This document shows positions 1 through 8,938 of a DNA stretch of 55,828 bases, in pieces. This stretch comes from Algoriphagus sp. (GTDB lineage: Bacteria; Bacteroidota; Bacteroidia; Cytophagales; Cyclobacteriaceae): contig NZ_JAQWXX010000029.1 of assembly GCF_029254265.1 (NCBI RefSeq), positions 1 to 55,828 on the forward strand. Reading direction: 5' to 3'. Both the position numbers and the translations under genes were made by a program. How positions within the stretch are numbered: position 1 is the first letter of the stretch; each line of letters starts with the position of its first letter. Below the pieces are notes generated by a model that saw only the letters and a list, made by a program, of their open reading frames with translations, did not search any database and had not been told where the DNA came from.

Positions 1-112
1 CGAATTAATCGCTCCCAGAACAAAGACACCATCTTCAATAATCTAATCATCAGAATGGTAAAAGCAGATAAAATGTATATCTCAAATATGATATGATGTT
101 AAGCGGACACCT
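1..112 (+). mobile_element. 3' end of an insertion-sequence-like element with a transposase C-terminus
   Basis: The first frame is open from base 1 and stops at 94-96, giving 31 residues that begin RINRSQNKDTIF and continue NNLIIRMV. This resembles the C-terminal tail of IS1595/ISXO2-type transposases (arginine-asparagine-arginine, then a hydrophobic helix), but 31 residues are too few for a firm family call. Downstream, ATGTTAAGCGGACACC (about 94-110) could be the terminal inverted repeat, since its complement starts GGTGTCCGCTTAAC. An alternating TA tract (about 113-126) follows and could hold an AT-rich target duplication. Next comes sequence joining a ribosomal protein gene. The rest of the element lies outside the window, so neither the other terminal repeat nor the duplication can be confirmed. 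Confidence 0.45.
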
Positions 113-151
113 CTATATATATATATAAATCGCAAACTTTTAAAAAAAGGT

Positions 152-325
152 TATAAGATTCATTTTGGAATCGGTGTAGAGCGTATCCTCCCTATCATCT
201 CTCCAGCGATCGAGCAAATCGATCTATTAAGACAAGGTAAAGTAAGAAGAGCTCGTCTATTCTACCTAAGAGGACGTCAGGGTAAAGCTGCACGTATCAA
301 GGAAAAAATCAGAGTGAGAAAGTAA
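152..325 (+). pseudogene. rplS: rplS fragment: C-terminal part of ribosomal protein L19
   Basis: The frame ending at 323-325 encodes an unmistakable L19 C-terminus: GIGVER near the front, then [21 protein letters not shown]19 sits at the 30S-50S interface of the ribosome and is normally about 115 residues. Homology starts at roughly 152-167. Upstream the same frame runs through a TA tract and unrelated codons to a stop at 89-91, so the N-terminal half and the start codon are missing. The break coincides with an insertion-sequence-like end. rplS is normally single-copy and essential, so this is either a disrupted duplicate, a very recent insertion, or an assembly junction. A clear terminator follows at 347-374. 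Confidence 0.8.
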
Positions 326-346
326 GATTTCACACGCTTGAAATCA

Positions 347-374
347 AAAAGGAACCTAGCAATGGGTTCCTTTT
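347..374 (+). terminator. Rho-independent terminator after rplS
   Basis: AAAAGGAACC at 347-356 pairs with GGTTCCTTTT at 365-374 around an eight-base loop, giving a ten-pair stem ending in a T-run. It lies 22 bases after the rplS stop. Confidence 0.85.
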
Positions 375-418
375 CTGGTTTTTGATACTAACTTAAAGCT
401 CAATAAACTTATTTAAGG

Positions 419-697
419 ATGGAAACTGTAAACTTTGATCCCGGCCTAGCACTAGGAAAAGTTGCACTCAAAATTATTCAACTCTTTTTGGCTTTCTGCG
501 TGGCAGTTTTTGGTGGATTGACTTACCTCGCCTACCAGGGTGGACTTAATGACTGGGTTATTCAATTCAACTTTTCTTTTTGGAAATATCAACCTGAACC
601 AGGCTCTATCTTCTGGTCTACGTTAGTTTTCGGAGCAGCTACGGGCATTTGTCTGACCGCATTTTTCCTTTCCAGATGGCTGGAAAAAAAGATCTGA
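419..697 (+). CDS. Small two-helix membrane protein, unknown function
   Basis: A 92-residue protein not recognised from any named family. Two hydrophobic segments are visible: about residues 15-40 (LGKVALKIIQLFLAFCVAVF and following) and about 65-87 (IFWSTLVFGAATGICLTAFF). A short hydrophilic loop with several aromatic residues lies between them, and the C-terminus is basic (WLEKKI), so both ends probably face the cytoplasm. It starts with ATG 45 bases after the rplS terminator, in AT-rich sequence typical of Bacteroidota translation starts. It lies between rplS and gltX on the same strand, but gltX appears to have its own promoter. An overlapping reverse-strand frame at 623-898 is judged a shadow. 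Confidence 0.6.
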   Translation: METVNFDPGLALGKVALKIIQLFLAFCVAVFGGLTYLAYQGGLNDWVIQFNFSFWKYQPEPGSIFWSTLVFGAATGICLTAFFLSRWLEKKI

Positions 698-799
698 ATT
701 CAAATTATCAAATTGAAGTTTTACTAAATCCAGATTTTTTATAGTTTTTAGGCTCAATTTATCAACATCCCCTTCTCTTAGCCTTACCGGACAATTTCC

Positions 800-807
800 T
801 ATCTTTG
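800..807 (+). promoter_or_regulatory. Probable -7 box of the gltX promoter
   Basis: TATCTTTG fits the Bacteroidota -7 consensus TAnnTTTG and lies 54 bases before the gltX start. No clear -33 TTTG is seen, so this rests on the -7 match and position alone. Confidence 0.5.
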
Positions 808-861
808 CCCCCTGATCCAAGATTAATAAAGCCAATTCAGTTTTGGCTAATGAGATAAAAC

Positions 862-2400
862 ATGACGAAAGAAGTTCGCTTAAGATTTGCCCCATCACCT
901 ACAGGGCCATTACACATCGGCGGGGTGAGAACCGCCCTATACAATTACCTCTTTGCAAAAAAAATGGGAGGAAAATTCCTCCTACGAATTGAAGATACCG
1001 ATCAAAATCGATTTGTGCCTGGAGCGGAAGAGTACATCAAAGATTCCTTGGAATGGTTGGGAATCACCTTTGACGAAAGCCCTTGGAAACCAGGAGACTC
1101 TGCTCCTTATCGACAGTCAGAGCGGAAAGCAAGCTACATGCAGTATGCGCTGGATCTAGTAGAAAAAGGTCATGCCTATTATGCATTTGATACTTCAGAT
1201 GAATTGGAAGCCATGCGTGAGCGATTGACTGCTGCCCGTATGGTACAACCTCAATACAACAGCATTACCAGAACTCAAATGAAAAACTCGCTTACACTTC
1301 CTGAGGATGAGGTGAAAGCAAGATTGGAATCCGGTGAGCCGTATGTCATTCGTGTAAAAATTCCCAGAAAAGAGGAAGTACGATTAAATGACATGATTCG
1401 AGGATGGATCATGGTTCACTCCTCTACACTGGATGACAAAGTATTGATGAAATCAGACGGGATGCCTACCTACCACCTGGCGAATATTGTAGACGATCAC
1501 TTAATGCGAATCACCCACGTGATTCGTGGTGAAGAGTGGCTTCCGTCCGCCCCACTTCACGTATTGTTGTATAAGTTTTTTGGCTGGGAAGATACCATGC
1601 CTGAATTTGCACACTTACCGCTATTACTAAAGCCTGATGGGAACGGTAAACTCTCCAAGCGGGATGGAGACAAATTGGGATTCCCGGTTTTTCCGATCAA
1701 TTGGATCAATCAGGAAACAGGTGAAACTGCTGCAGGATTCCGGGAGCAGGGTTATTTACCAGATGCTTTTTTGAATTTCTTGGCTTTCTTGGGATGGAAT
1801 CCCGGAGATGATCGAGAAATTTTCTCTCTTGAAGAATTGATAGAGGCCTTTTCGATCGAACGAATTGGAAAGGCAGGTACAAAATTCGATATCGCAAAAG
1901 CCAAATGGTTCAATGAGCAGTATATAAGAGCCATGTCAACAACCGAGTTGGCGGATTTTCTAATAGCAGATGCAAAGGCTGAAGGAGTTGAAGTTTCTAG
2001 AGAAAAGGCAGAAGCAATTGTCCAACTGACAAAAGATCGGGTTACTTTTCCAGCTGATTTTTGGAGTCAGAATAAATTTATCCTTCAGAAGTTGGAAGCT
2101 TTTGATCAAGCTATTGCATCCAAAAAATGGAATCAGGAGGCAGTAAAAGTGTTGACCGCCTATGCTGGTGAATTAGATCAGTTTGATGGCACTTTTGATG
2201 CTGGATCTGCGAAAAGTCTTTTGGAAGCAACTGCAGAAGCACAAGGAATCAAGCTAGGAAAAGTCATGCAAGCAGTTCGCCTGTCAGTAACTGGTTCGGG
2301 CGTCGGTCCGGATTTAATGGAAGTTTTTGCGATTTTAGGCACAAAAGAAGTAGCCAATCGGATCAGATTTGCGTTAGACACCTTAGAAATAATCGACTAA
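862..2400 (+). CDS. gltX: Glutamyl-tRNA synthetase
   Basis: GltX attaches glutamate to tRNA-Glu in the cytoplasm using ATP. The 512-residue product has the class I signature near the N-terminus (APSPTGPLHIGG, HIGG at residues 18-21) and the KMSKS-type loop KLSKR at about 263-267. The middle has the expected acceptor-binding motifs (HLANIVDDHLM, THVIRGEEWL), and the C-terminal third is the helical anticodon-binding region. The length is normal for the bacterial enzyme (about 470-510). The ATG at 862 gives the standard start MTKEVRLRFAPSPTG. A small lysine-rich gene follows after four bases and is probably co-transcribed. Confidence 0.97.
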   Translation: MTKEVRLRFAPSPTGPLHIGGVRTALYNYLFAKKMGGKFLLRIEDTDQNRFVPGAEEYIKDSLEWLGITFDESPWKPGDSAPYRQSERKASYMQYALDLVEKGHAYYAFDTSDELEAMRERLTAARMVQPQYNSITRTQMKNSLTLPEDEVKARLESGEPYVIRVKIPRKEEVRLNDMIRGWIMVHSSTLDDKVLMKSDGMPTYHLANIVDDHLMRITHVIRGEEWLPSAPLHVLLYKFFGWEDTMPEFAHLPLLLKPDGNGKLSKRDGDKLGFPVFPINWINQETGETAAGFREQGYLPDAFLNFLAFLGWNPGDDREIFSLEELIEAFSIERIGKAGTKFDIAKAKWFNEQYIRAMSTTELADFLIADAKAEGVEVSREKAEAIVQLTKDRVTFPADFWSQNKFILQKLEAFDQAIASKKWNQEAVKVLTAYAGELDQFDGTFDAGSAKSLLEATAEAQGIKLGKVMQAVRLSVTGSGVGPDLMEVFAILGTKEVANRIRFALDTLEIID

Positions 2401-2404
2401 TCAT

Positions 2405-2614
2405 ATGACGAAGAAGAAAAAAACGGAAGCAGATCCCAAAGTTCATGAGGAATTGAAGGGATTCAAAATGCAAATCAATTCCTTCGGCGAGATTTCATCT
2501 TCCTTCCCAATTGATAAAATCAATGAGTTTCTCAACAAGAATGTTGAAGATAAAAAGTTGAAAGATCGGGATGATTTGGATGAGTCAAAAAAAGGCAAAA
2601 AACCAAAATCTTAA
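2405..2614 (+). CDS. Small lysine-rich hypothetical protein downstream of gltX
   Basis: A 69-residue, highly charged protein not assigned to a family. It has a basic start (MTKKKKTEADPK), a central segment with regular hydrophobic spacing (FKMQINSFGEI, FPIDKINEFLNKNV) and a lysine-rich tail (KKGKKPKS). There is no signal peptide or membrane segment, so it is probably cytoplasmic. It starts four bases after the gltX stop and is followed by a good terminator, which supports a gltX operon. The charge distribution would fit RNA or ribosome association, but that is only a guess. Confidence 0.6.
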   Translation: MTKKKKTEADPKVHEELKGFKMQINSFGEISSSFPIDKINEFLNKNVEDKKLKDRDDLDESKKGKKPKS

Positions 2615-2635
2615 TTTATTTGAAAATTTAAAATT

Positions 2636-2661
2636 AAAAGCTCCGTTATGGGGCTTTTTTT
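2636..2661 (+). terminator. Rho-independent terminator closing the gltX unit
   Basis: AAAAGCTCC pairs with GGGGCTTTT around the loop GTTAT, a nine-pair stem with one G-T pair, continuing into a T-run. It separates gltX and its small partner from the secreted-protein genes. Confidence 0.8.
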
Positions 2662-2695
2662 ATTATTTTGATAAACAAATCAGTATTTCAAAAAC

Positions 2696-5287
2696 ATGCG
2701 TATTATTTTTTTTTCATTGCTCTTCCTCCTTTTGTCAGAAACTTTGTCAAACGCACAATCCAGTGACTTCAGTGGGAATATTGTTGACGAAATTACTGGT
2801 GATCCAGTCGCAGGAGCTCATATTTTTGTGCCTAGTACCAGTTACCAAGCTTATACAGATAGCTCTGGGAACTTTATTATGCCAGAAATGCCATTGGGAT
2901 TTTGGCAGATAAAATTCTTTCATCCAAATTTTCATTCGAGCACGGCCGACATTATCATCGAAAAGTCTCAAACAAATCAAAACTATCAGTTAAGGCCTTT
3001 GACTGATTTCGCTCCAATTCCACAAGAACTATCCAAAAAGAAAAGAGAAAAATACACCGAGCTTTTCATAAAAGTATTTCTAGGGTTAAAGGATAATGAT
3101 AGCCCGGTTCTATTAGTCAACCCTGAAGTTTTACTTTTTGAGGAAACGGGAAAGAAAGTAAAAGTCTCTGCTTCTGAAGCTATATTCTTTAGAAATTTAG
3201 AATCAGGTTACCTGGTGACTAGCTATTTTGAGCCATTTCATTTAAATGAAAGTAAGGTGAGTCTTAAAGCAGATTATACTTACTTTGAAATTGAACAACT
3301 TACATCTCAGGCTAAGCAAGCAACTCGGTCGACTCAAATGGCTCTATTTGAAAATTCGATAGAGAATCAAATGGTCCGCTTGCTTTCTGGCGAAACAGCT
3401 AATTTTAATCCAGAGCCTCAACCCAAGGTTTACTATGGAGACAACCCCGGAGAATACAAACTGATCTTTACCAATCCTACCCAGCTTACTTTACCCAATT
3501 CCAAAAAAGTCACTTTTTCATATTCTGGTGAATATGTTTCGGTCAAGTCAAATGGTGCGTTAGTCCATCCGGAAGAACTCCAAATCTCAGGAGAAATTGA
3601 AGAGAAAAGCCCAGTTCTTCTTCTCCCTAGCAATTTTGAAGGAGAAAAAATCATTCGGCTGAAAAATCTCGAAAGGACAGCCGAGGGGATGCAGGAGCGA
3701 ATATATCTCCATACTGACAGAGGATATTATTGGCAAAATGAGCCTATTTTTTTCAAGGCATATATTCGATATGGAGATGTAGCTTTTGCAGATGAGTTGA
3801 GCAAAGTCTTGCATGTAGAGCTGCTGGATGATGCTGGAAAATTAATTTTTCATCGGGTATTTCGAATCGAAAATGGTTTATCTCAGGGTGTTTTGGAACC
3901 TAAAGATATGCTGAATCAAGGCAACTATGTGCTCAAAGCCTACACCGCATGGAGCACAAATTATGGAGAGGATGGGGTGTTTTTCCAACCCCTTCAAATC
4001 ATTGGTTTAGAGAATTTTCCTCCTTCAAGAACTTTGAAAGATATTTCACAGGGTGTTTCATTTTTTTCAGACAAACAAAACTATGGCCCAAATGAGGAAG
4101 TAGGCATCAATATCATGGTAAGAGATGACAAGGGAAACCCGATTAATGCTAATCTGTCCGTAGCTGTGTTAGATTTAAATCAGACCCAACCATCTTCCGA
4201 ACCACAAGGTATAATGGAAGCCTTGGAATTGAAGAAACCTGACTTATCTAGTAAAAATTTTCTAATCGATAGTGAATTTGGTTTTAGTCTTATAGGAAAA
4301 ATTTATGATCAAGATGGAAAACCTATTCGGGGGTCTGCCGAATTGCTTCTAAATGGGCTAGAAGACCGAGTACAAACAGCCACTGGATCTGATGATGGTG
4401 CATTCATGCTATCGGATAGGCAGTTTGAAGGTTCGTTTGAGATAGCAATGAAAGCGACCCCCAGAGATGGAAATGTTCGGAGTTCTAAAAGTCTTGAAAT
4501 CAAGCGCTTTGGTGAGGAAATAAAAATCCCAGAATTTGAGTATCCAAAAACCATTTTAGCTGAAAACACTTTTCTGTCAAAACAAGAAATTATTTCCGGA
4601 ATGCAAGGCGGCGAGGTATTGATGGAAGAGGCCGTAATCGAATCCACTCGGGAAAGAAAAGAAGGGCCAGTACCATATGGAACACCAGATAATATCGTGG
4701 ATCCATCCGAACTACAATTAAATGGTGATTCCCAGCAGTTCCTTTTTCTATTAGCCTCAAAAATTCCCGGAATGCAAGTAGGGGGAACTCCAACCGCTGT
4801 AAAATTCCGAGGCGGGGAACCACTAGTAATGATTAATGGCATTCCTGCAGCTCTCGCCGGCACGCCTGTGATCGATGTGTTAGCACGGATCAACGTATTT
4901 GCTATAGACCGTGTCGAAGTGATACGGAGATTAGTCCCTACGCTTGGTGACCAAGGTAGAAATGGCGTGATATCGATCTTCACTAAAACAGGGAAAGAAT
5001 ATGAAGAAGCAATTATGGCTAACATGAATTCATTCCAATCCTTTTCTATTGAAGGATTTCCCAAAAAGGAATGGCTGCTTGAGAAAATCAAAAAAGCCAC
5101 TGATACCAATCAAACTCAGCGACCAGTTCTATATTGGAACCCAAATCTAATCAGCACAGAAAACACGCTTAGTCAAAAAATCCTGTTTACCACAGGAAAT
5201 CAAGCTGGACCAATATGGTTGGAGATTAAAGGAATTACAAATTTTGGTGAACCCGTCTATGGACATTTTGTTTTGAATGTAAAATAA
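2696..5287 (+). CDS. Secreted protein with carboxypeptidase-regulatory, MG2-like and TonB-plug domains
   Basis: An 863-residue exported protein. It begins with a signal peptide (MRIIFFSLLFLLLSETLSNA) followed by a CarboxypepD_reg beta-sandwich at about 25-100 (FSGNIVDEITGDPVAGAHIF, with YTDSSGNF). Near 335-420 is a macroglobulin MG2-like segment (QERIYLHTDRGYYWQNEPI, FFKAYIRYG). The last 200 residues resemble a TonB-dependent receptor plug (ASKIPGMQVGG, VKFRGGEPLVMINGIP, DRVEVIRRL, GRNGVISIFTK). No 22-strand outer-membrane barrel follows, so it cannot be a complete receptor. Such proteins are common and poorly understood in Bacteroidota; a periplasmic or cell-surface structural role is likely. 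The next gene is a clear paralogue in tandem. Confidence 0.85.
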   Translation: MRIIFFSLLFLLLSETLSNAQSSDFSGNIVDEITGDPVAGAHIFVPSTSYQAYTDSSGNFIMPEMPLGFWQIKFFHPNFHSSTADIIIEKSQTNQNYQLRPLTDFAPIPQELSKKKREKYTELFIKVFLGLKDNDSPVLLVNPEVLLFEETGKKVKVSASEAIFFRNLESGYLVTSYFEPFHLNESKVSLKADYTYFEIEQLTSQAKQATRSTQMALFENSIENQMVRLLSGETANFNPEPQPKVYYGDNPGEYKLIFTNPTQLTLPNSKKVTFSYSGEYVSVKSNGALVHPEELQISGEIEEKSPVLLLPSNFEGEKIIRLKNLERTAEGMQERIYLHTDRGYYWQNEPIFFKAYIRYGDVAFADELSKVLHVELLDDAGKLIFHRVFRIENGLSQGVLEPKDMLNQGNYVLKAYTAWSTNYGEDGVFFQPLQIIGLENFPPSRTLKDISQGVSFFSDKQNYGPNEEVGINIMVRDDKGNPINANLSVAVLDLNQTQPSSEPQGIMEALELKKPDLSSKNFLIDSEFGFSLIGKIYDQDGKPIRGSAELLLNGLEDRVQTATGSDDGAFMLSDRQFEGSFEIAMKATPRDGNVRSSKSLEIKRFGEEIKIPEFEYPKTILAENTFLSKQEIISGMQGGEVLMEEAVIESTRERKEGPVPYGTPDNIVDPSELQLNGDSQQFLFLLASKIPGMQVGGTPTAVKFRGGEPLVMINGIPAALAGTPVIDVLARINVFAIDRVEVIRRLVPTLGDQGRNGVISIFTKTGKEYEEAIMANMNSFQSFSIEGFPKKEWLLEKIKKATDTNQTQRPVLYWNPNLISTENTLSQKILFTTGNQAGPIWLEIKGITNFGEPVYGHFVLNVK

Positions 5288-5297
5288 TTGAGTCTTT

Positions 5298-5305
5298 TAC
5301 TTTTG
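5298..5305 (+). promoter_or_regulatory. Possible -7 box before the second MG2/plug gene
   Basis: TACTTTTG matches TAnnTTTG 29 bases before the start at 5335, with TTTG runs about 22 bases further upstream. This suggests the second paralogue has its own promoter despite the short intergenic gap. Confidence 0.4.
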
Positions 5306-5334
5306 AAAACAAGGCACTCAGTATATTTATTAAT

Positions 5335-8109
5335 ATGAAAAAACTATTTCTCTCTCTAGTATTATTTTTAGAAATATCCCTTTTGGTTTCAGCGCAAACC
5401 GTAACAATCACCGGGGTGGTCACCGATGCTGAAACTGGTGAGACTCTCCCCTATTGCAATGTCTTTATCAATAATACCACTATTGCTACTGTCACTGATT
5501 TGGATGGAAAATATACCATCTCAGGATTAGAACCGGGACCTGTGGAGATTGGCTTCTCTTTCTTGGGCTACGAAGCTATAACCAAGAATGTAACCCTGAA
5601 TCCAGGAGGAACAACGACGGTCAATCACAACATGAACCCCTTTGCTCAAGAGCTTTCAGATGTAGAAATCAAAGCTTCAAGGGATAAATCCTGGGAAAGA
5701 GACCTTCGGAAATTTCAGAACTTATTTCTCGGAAATGATGAAGTAGCAGCACTATCCAGTATCGAAAATCCTTGGGTCATTGACTTTGCCGAAGGCGAGG
5801 ATAAAAATTCTTTTTTGGCGTCAGCCTATGCCCCGATTGAAATCATTAATAAATACTTGGGCTATAAAATCAATTTTGATTTAAAGGAATTTTACAACTC
5901 ACCCACTAATTACCGTATCGTAGGCGCAGCAAGATTTGAAGAAATGGTACCCGATTCTGAAACCCAACGTGCCGGATGGGAGCAAAACAGAGCTTTGGTC
6001 TATCAAAAATCTCCGATGAATATGTTTCGGGCAATGATCAAAGGGGAACAGGAGAAAGAAGGATTCTACCTCTATGGAGACAAACCGGGAGGATCACCAA
6101 GTATGAACATGCGGACAGATGTTTTTGCAAATGAGCTTGGGAAGTCTGTAGTGGCATACAAACCCGAAAACCTGATCAGTCCAGCTGATAAACCCGGAGA
6201 ATACCTCATTAATATGAAGGGTAGGATTGAGATTCATTATCAAAAAGGTTATTCGCAAGTCAATACTTATGTGGATGCTCCTTACCCTGTTTCTTGGTTG
6301 GAAGTGAACAAATCCATAGTAAGAGTTCGCGAAAATGGAATGGTACTCAATCCACAGGAATTGGTCTTTTCAGGAGATATGGACAGAAAGCGGATTTCAA
6401 CGCTTTTGCCTTTGGATTACGATGCAGAAAAAGCAATCCAGCTCCAAAATTTGGAGCGAACAGCTGCTAATTTTCAGGAAAAAATCTACGTTCATACCGA
6501 CAAACCCTACTATTACGCTGGCGACCAGTTGTATTTCAAAGCTTATTTCAACTATGGGAACCCCTATCTAAGAGACGAATTGAGTAAGGTGCTACATGTA
6601 GAAATAATCAATGGTGATCGAGATTTTATTGTAGAAAAAAAGTTTAAAATCATGAATGGAATCGTAGTTGGCGATTTCAGATTACCAGATACGCTAAGCC
6701 AGGAAAAATATTACCTCAGAGCCTACACCAACTGGAACAGAAACTATGGGCCGAATCATTATTTCACAACAGCAATTCGTGTTTTGACTCCTTATCAAAG
6801 AGTTGTGGAAAGTGAAAAAGCATCTTTCCCAGGTATGGACCGTGTGAAAATCCTTTCGGATAAGCCTCAATATGGACCAAAGGAAAAAGTCACCTTAACG
6901 ATCCAAGCGAGAAATGAAAGAAATCTTCCTGTTCAGGCAACGCTCTCGGTATCAGCTCTCGATCAAAATCAAATCATCCCAATCCGTGAATCGAAATCCA
7001 TTCAAAAAGAATTGGCTTTAGAAAAAATCCCGGAAACCATGGGGCTGGATCGCTTTTCCTACGAAGTGGAAAAAAACTTAAATCAGAAGGGAATCATCTA
7101 CGATGAAAAAGGTAAACCTACTTCTGGACAGGTGGTGATCTTTGTCAATGATTTTGAGGGAATGTTGGAGATGGAGACCAACCGGGATGGGGAATTTGCC
7201 ATGCAGGAAATGGAATTTTATGGCAAGATGGATTTGGCGATCCAGGCAACTGACCGTAAAGGAAAACCAGTTTCAAATGTAGAATTGGTTGAGCCGCTTA
7301 AAGCTCCGGTTGCTTTACCGGCTGGCGCATATTTTCCAGAAGTAAAAACCGTAGCAGATCCCATTCGGTCTTTGGGAATGGACCCAGAATATCAGGAGTT
7401 AGATTCGGTGACTGTCGAGGAAAAAGGAACTCCAAAAACGCCTAAGGCAATTTATGGAACCCCAAGCTACGTCGTCAAAGGAGACAAATTACTCGGAACT
7501 GGCAATACCACAGACTTGGTAAATAGCCTTGCAGGAAACGTACCTGGGATGCGGGTGACCGTAGAAGGCTCCAGCGGAAGACAGCAAATCCGAATTCGAT
7601 CAGGCGCCACTTCAGTATCAGGGAGTATGGAACCAATCGTCATGCTCAATGGAAGTATGATGGTCACCACAGGAAGTACAACTGCATCAGACAATTTGAA
7701 GAGCATTAACCCATTTGATGTAGATCGAGTAGAAATCGTATCAAGAACGGTATCCATGCTGGGCGATGATGGTCGAAACGGTGTAATTGCAGTTTATTTG
7801 AAAAACTTTGATCCAAACGCTCCGCAGATTGGGGAAGCCAAATCGACAGGTTTTAGAGAATTTGAAATCGAAGGGTTCCAGCCGACATCTTCTTTTTATC
7901 AAATGGACTATTCTCAAGAAACAGATCAAAGCTTAAAGGATCTCCGACAGACCTTGTATTGGAATCCCTACCTGGTAAATGATGACTCTGGGAATGTTAC
8001 AATTTCGTTTTATACCAATGAAACAGGAGGACCCATAACCATCCATGTTCGCGGCTTGGGACTTGACGGTTTACCGGTATCCGGAAGCATCACGATCAAT
8101 GCTAAATAA
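5335..8109 (+). CDS. Secreted protein with carboxypeptidase-regulatory, MG2-like and TonB-plug domains (paralogue)
   Basis: A 924-residue paralogue of the preceding gene with the same order: signal peptide (MKKLFLSLVLFLEISLLVSA), CarboxypepD_reg domain (ITGVVTDAETGETLPYCNVF, VTDLDGKYTISGL), an alpha-helical or linker region, MG2-like segment (QEKIYVHTDKPYYYAGDQL, YFKAYFNYG) and C-terminal plug-like domain (NSLAGNVPGMRV, QQIRIRSGATSV, DRVEIVSRT, DGRNGVIAVYLK). The barrel is again absent. Tandem position and matching architecture point to duplication. The protein closes with an added beta-rich tail (GNVTISFYTNETGGPITIHV), also present in its neighbour. It probably acts at the envelope; substrate and partners are unknown. 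Confidence 0.85.
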   Translation: MKKLFLSLVLFLEISLLVSAQTVTITGVVTDAETGETLPYCNVFINNTTIATVTDLDGKYTISGLEPGPVEIGFSFLGYEAITKNVTLNPGGTTTVNHNMNPFAQELSDVEIKASRDKSWERDLRKFQNLFLGNDEVAALSSIENPWVIDFAEGEDKNSFLASAYAPIEIINKYLGYKINFDLKEFYNSPTNYRIVGAARFEEMVPDSETQRAGWEQNRALVYQKSPMNMFRAMIKGEQEKEGFYLYGDKPGGSPSMNMRTDVFANELGKSVVAYKPENLISPADKPGEYLINMKGRIEIHYQKGYSQVNTYVDAPYPVSWLEVNKSIVRVRENGMVLNPQELVFSGDMDRKRISTLLPLDYDAEKAIQLQNLERTAANFQEKIYVHTDKPYYYAGDQLYFKAYFNYGNPYLRDELSKVLHVEIINGDRDFIVEKKFKIMNGIVVGDFRLPDTLSQEKYYLRAYTNWNRNYGPNHYFTTAIRVLTPYQRVVESEKASFPGMDRVKILSDKPQYGPKEKVTLTIQARNERNLPVQATLSVSALDQNQIIPIRESKSIQKELALEKIPETMGLDRFSYEVEKNLNQKGIIYDEKGKPTSGQVVIFVNDFEGMLEMETNRDGEFAMQEMEFYGKMDLAIQATDRKGKPVSNVELVEPLKAPVALPAGAYFPEVKTVADPIRSLGMDPEYQELDSVTVEEKGTPKTPKAIYGTPSYVVKGDKLLGTGNTTDLVNSLAGNVPGMRVTVEGSSGRQQIRIRSGATSVSGSMEPIVMLNGSMMVTTGSTTASDNLKSINPFDVDRVEIVSRTVSMLGDDGRNGVIAVYLKNFDPNAPQIGEAKSTGFREFEIEGFQPTSSFYQMDYSQETDQSLKDLRQTLYWNPYLVNDDSGNVTISFYTNETGGPITIHVRGLGLDGLPVSGSITINAK

Positions 8110-8143
8110 ACCCAATCCCTCAGATAAATTATTACTTTTGGAC

Positions 8144-8824
8144 ATGCGATTGATTGGTATTTTCATTCTTTTATTGACTTCAATGTCGGCTAGCTTTGCC
8201 CAAACCAGCATTGGAATCCGAGGTGGGTACACGACTTCTTCTTATAGCTATCGTTCTACGCCGGGATCAAGAGCGAGTTCTGTGCCAGGCATTGGGAGGC
8301 AGACATTTGCCTTAGTGTTTGAGCATTTCAATTCGAAAAATGCTGGAATTGAGGCTAATCTTCAGTACCTGAGTATTGGATTTGCAGAAGAGAATGGGGT
8401 GGATGATCCTATCTTGATCAATGAAACTGAATTCAATTATTTGAAAATGCCTTTGGTTTCCAGTTTTTTTATAGGAAAGTCCGGACGCTTTCAAATCAAA
8501 ATTGGTCCTCATTTCGGCTATTTATTAAACGCTCAGGATCTTCGAAGGGAATTTGAAAATTCAAATTCCACCATTCTTCCTACTTACGGAGGTGAGGACG
8601 ATCAACCTAAAAAGTTGATGTATGGAATCACCGCAGGTGCAGGTATTTCCAAACTTTTCGGAAAAAGCACCCTAGCGGGAGAAGTCCGTTTTGCATACGA
8701 TTTCACCAATCCTGAGAATCTGGACCGAGTATTCGAAATGTCCTCTACCAATCTGGAATTTACTTTGGCCTATCTTTTCCAGGTTAAAAAATTAAAACAG
8801 AAGGCAGTGGACAGTGGGCAGTAG
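8144..8824 (+). CDS. PorT-like outer-membrane beta-barrel protein
   Basis: A 226-residue exported protein resembling the PorT/OMP_b-brl_2 type small barrels of Bacteroidota. The ATG at 8144 gives a good signal peptide (MRLIGIFILLLTSMSASFAQ), so it is preferred over an upstream in-frame start at 8045 that would overlap the preceding gene. The mature part alternates hydrophobic and polar residues with glycine-rich turns (SIGIRGGYTTSS, FQIKIGPHFGYLL, YGITAGAGISKLFG) and ends in a likely last strand (LEFTLAYLFQV). The final residues KAVDSGQ are encoded by a short repeat (CAGTGGACAGTGGGCAG and a second near copy at 8825-8836), suggesting that the stop was altered by repeat expansion. Confidence 0.7.
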   Translation: MRLIGIFILLLTSMSASFAQTSIGIRGGYTTSSYSYRSTPGSRASSVPGIGRQTFALVFEHFNSKNAGIEANLQYLSIGFAEENGVDDPILINETEFNYLKMPLVSSFFIGKSGRFQIKIGPHFGYLLNAQDLRREFENSNSTILPTYGGEDDQPKKLMYGITAGAGISKLFGKSTLAGEVRFAYDFTNPENLDRVFEMSSTNLEFTLAYLFQVKKLKQKAVDSGQ

Positions 8825-8938
8825 ACAGTGGGCAGAGCACTCAGATCGAAGTAAGTTTTCAGACTTCTGACTTTATATTTCAGAATTTTTTAAAAGACTT
8901 GTCCTATATTTTACTTTTTCTCCGACATATAGCTGTAA

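Noticed and set aside
4309..5109. Reverse-strand frame of 266 codons inside the first MG2/plug gene
   Set aside because: It is serine- and proline-rich shadow of the forward coding sequence with no domain or start context.
8133..8140. TACTTTTG as promoter for the PorT-like gene
   Set aside because: It is only three bases before the ATG at 8144, too close for a normal transcript start.
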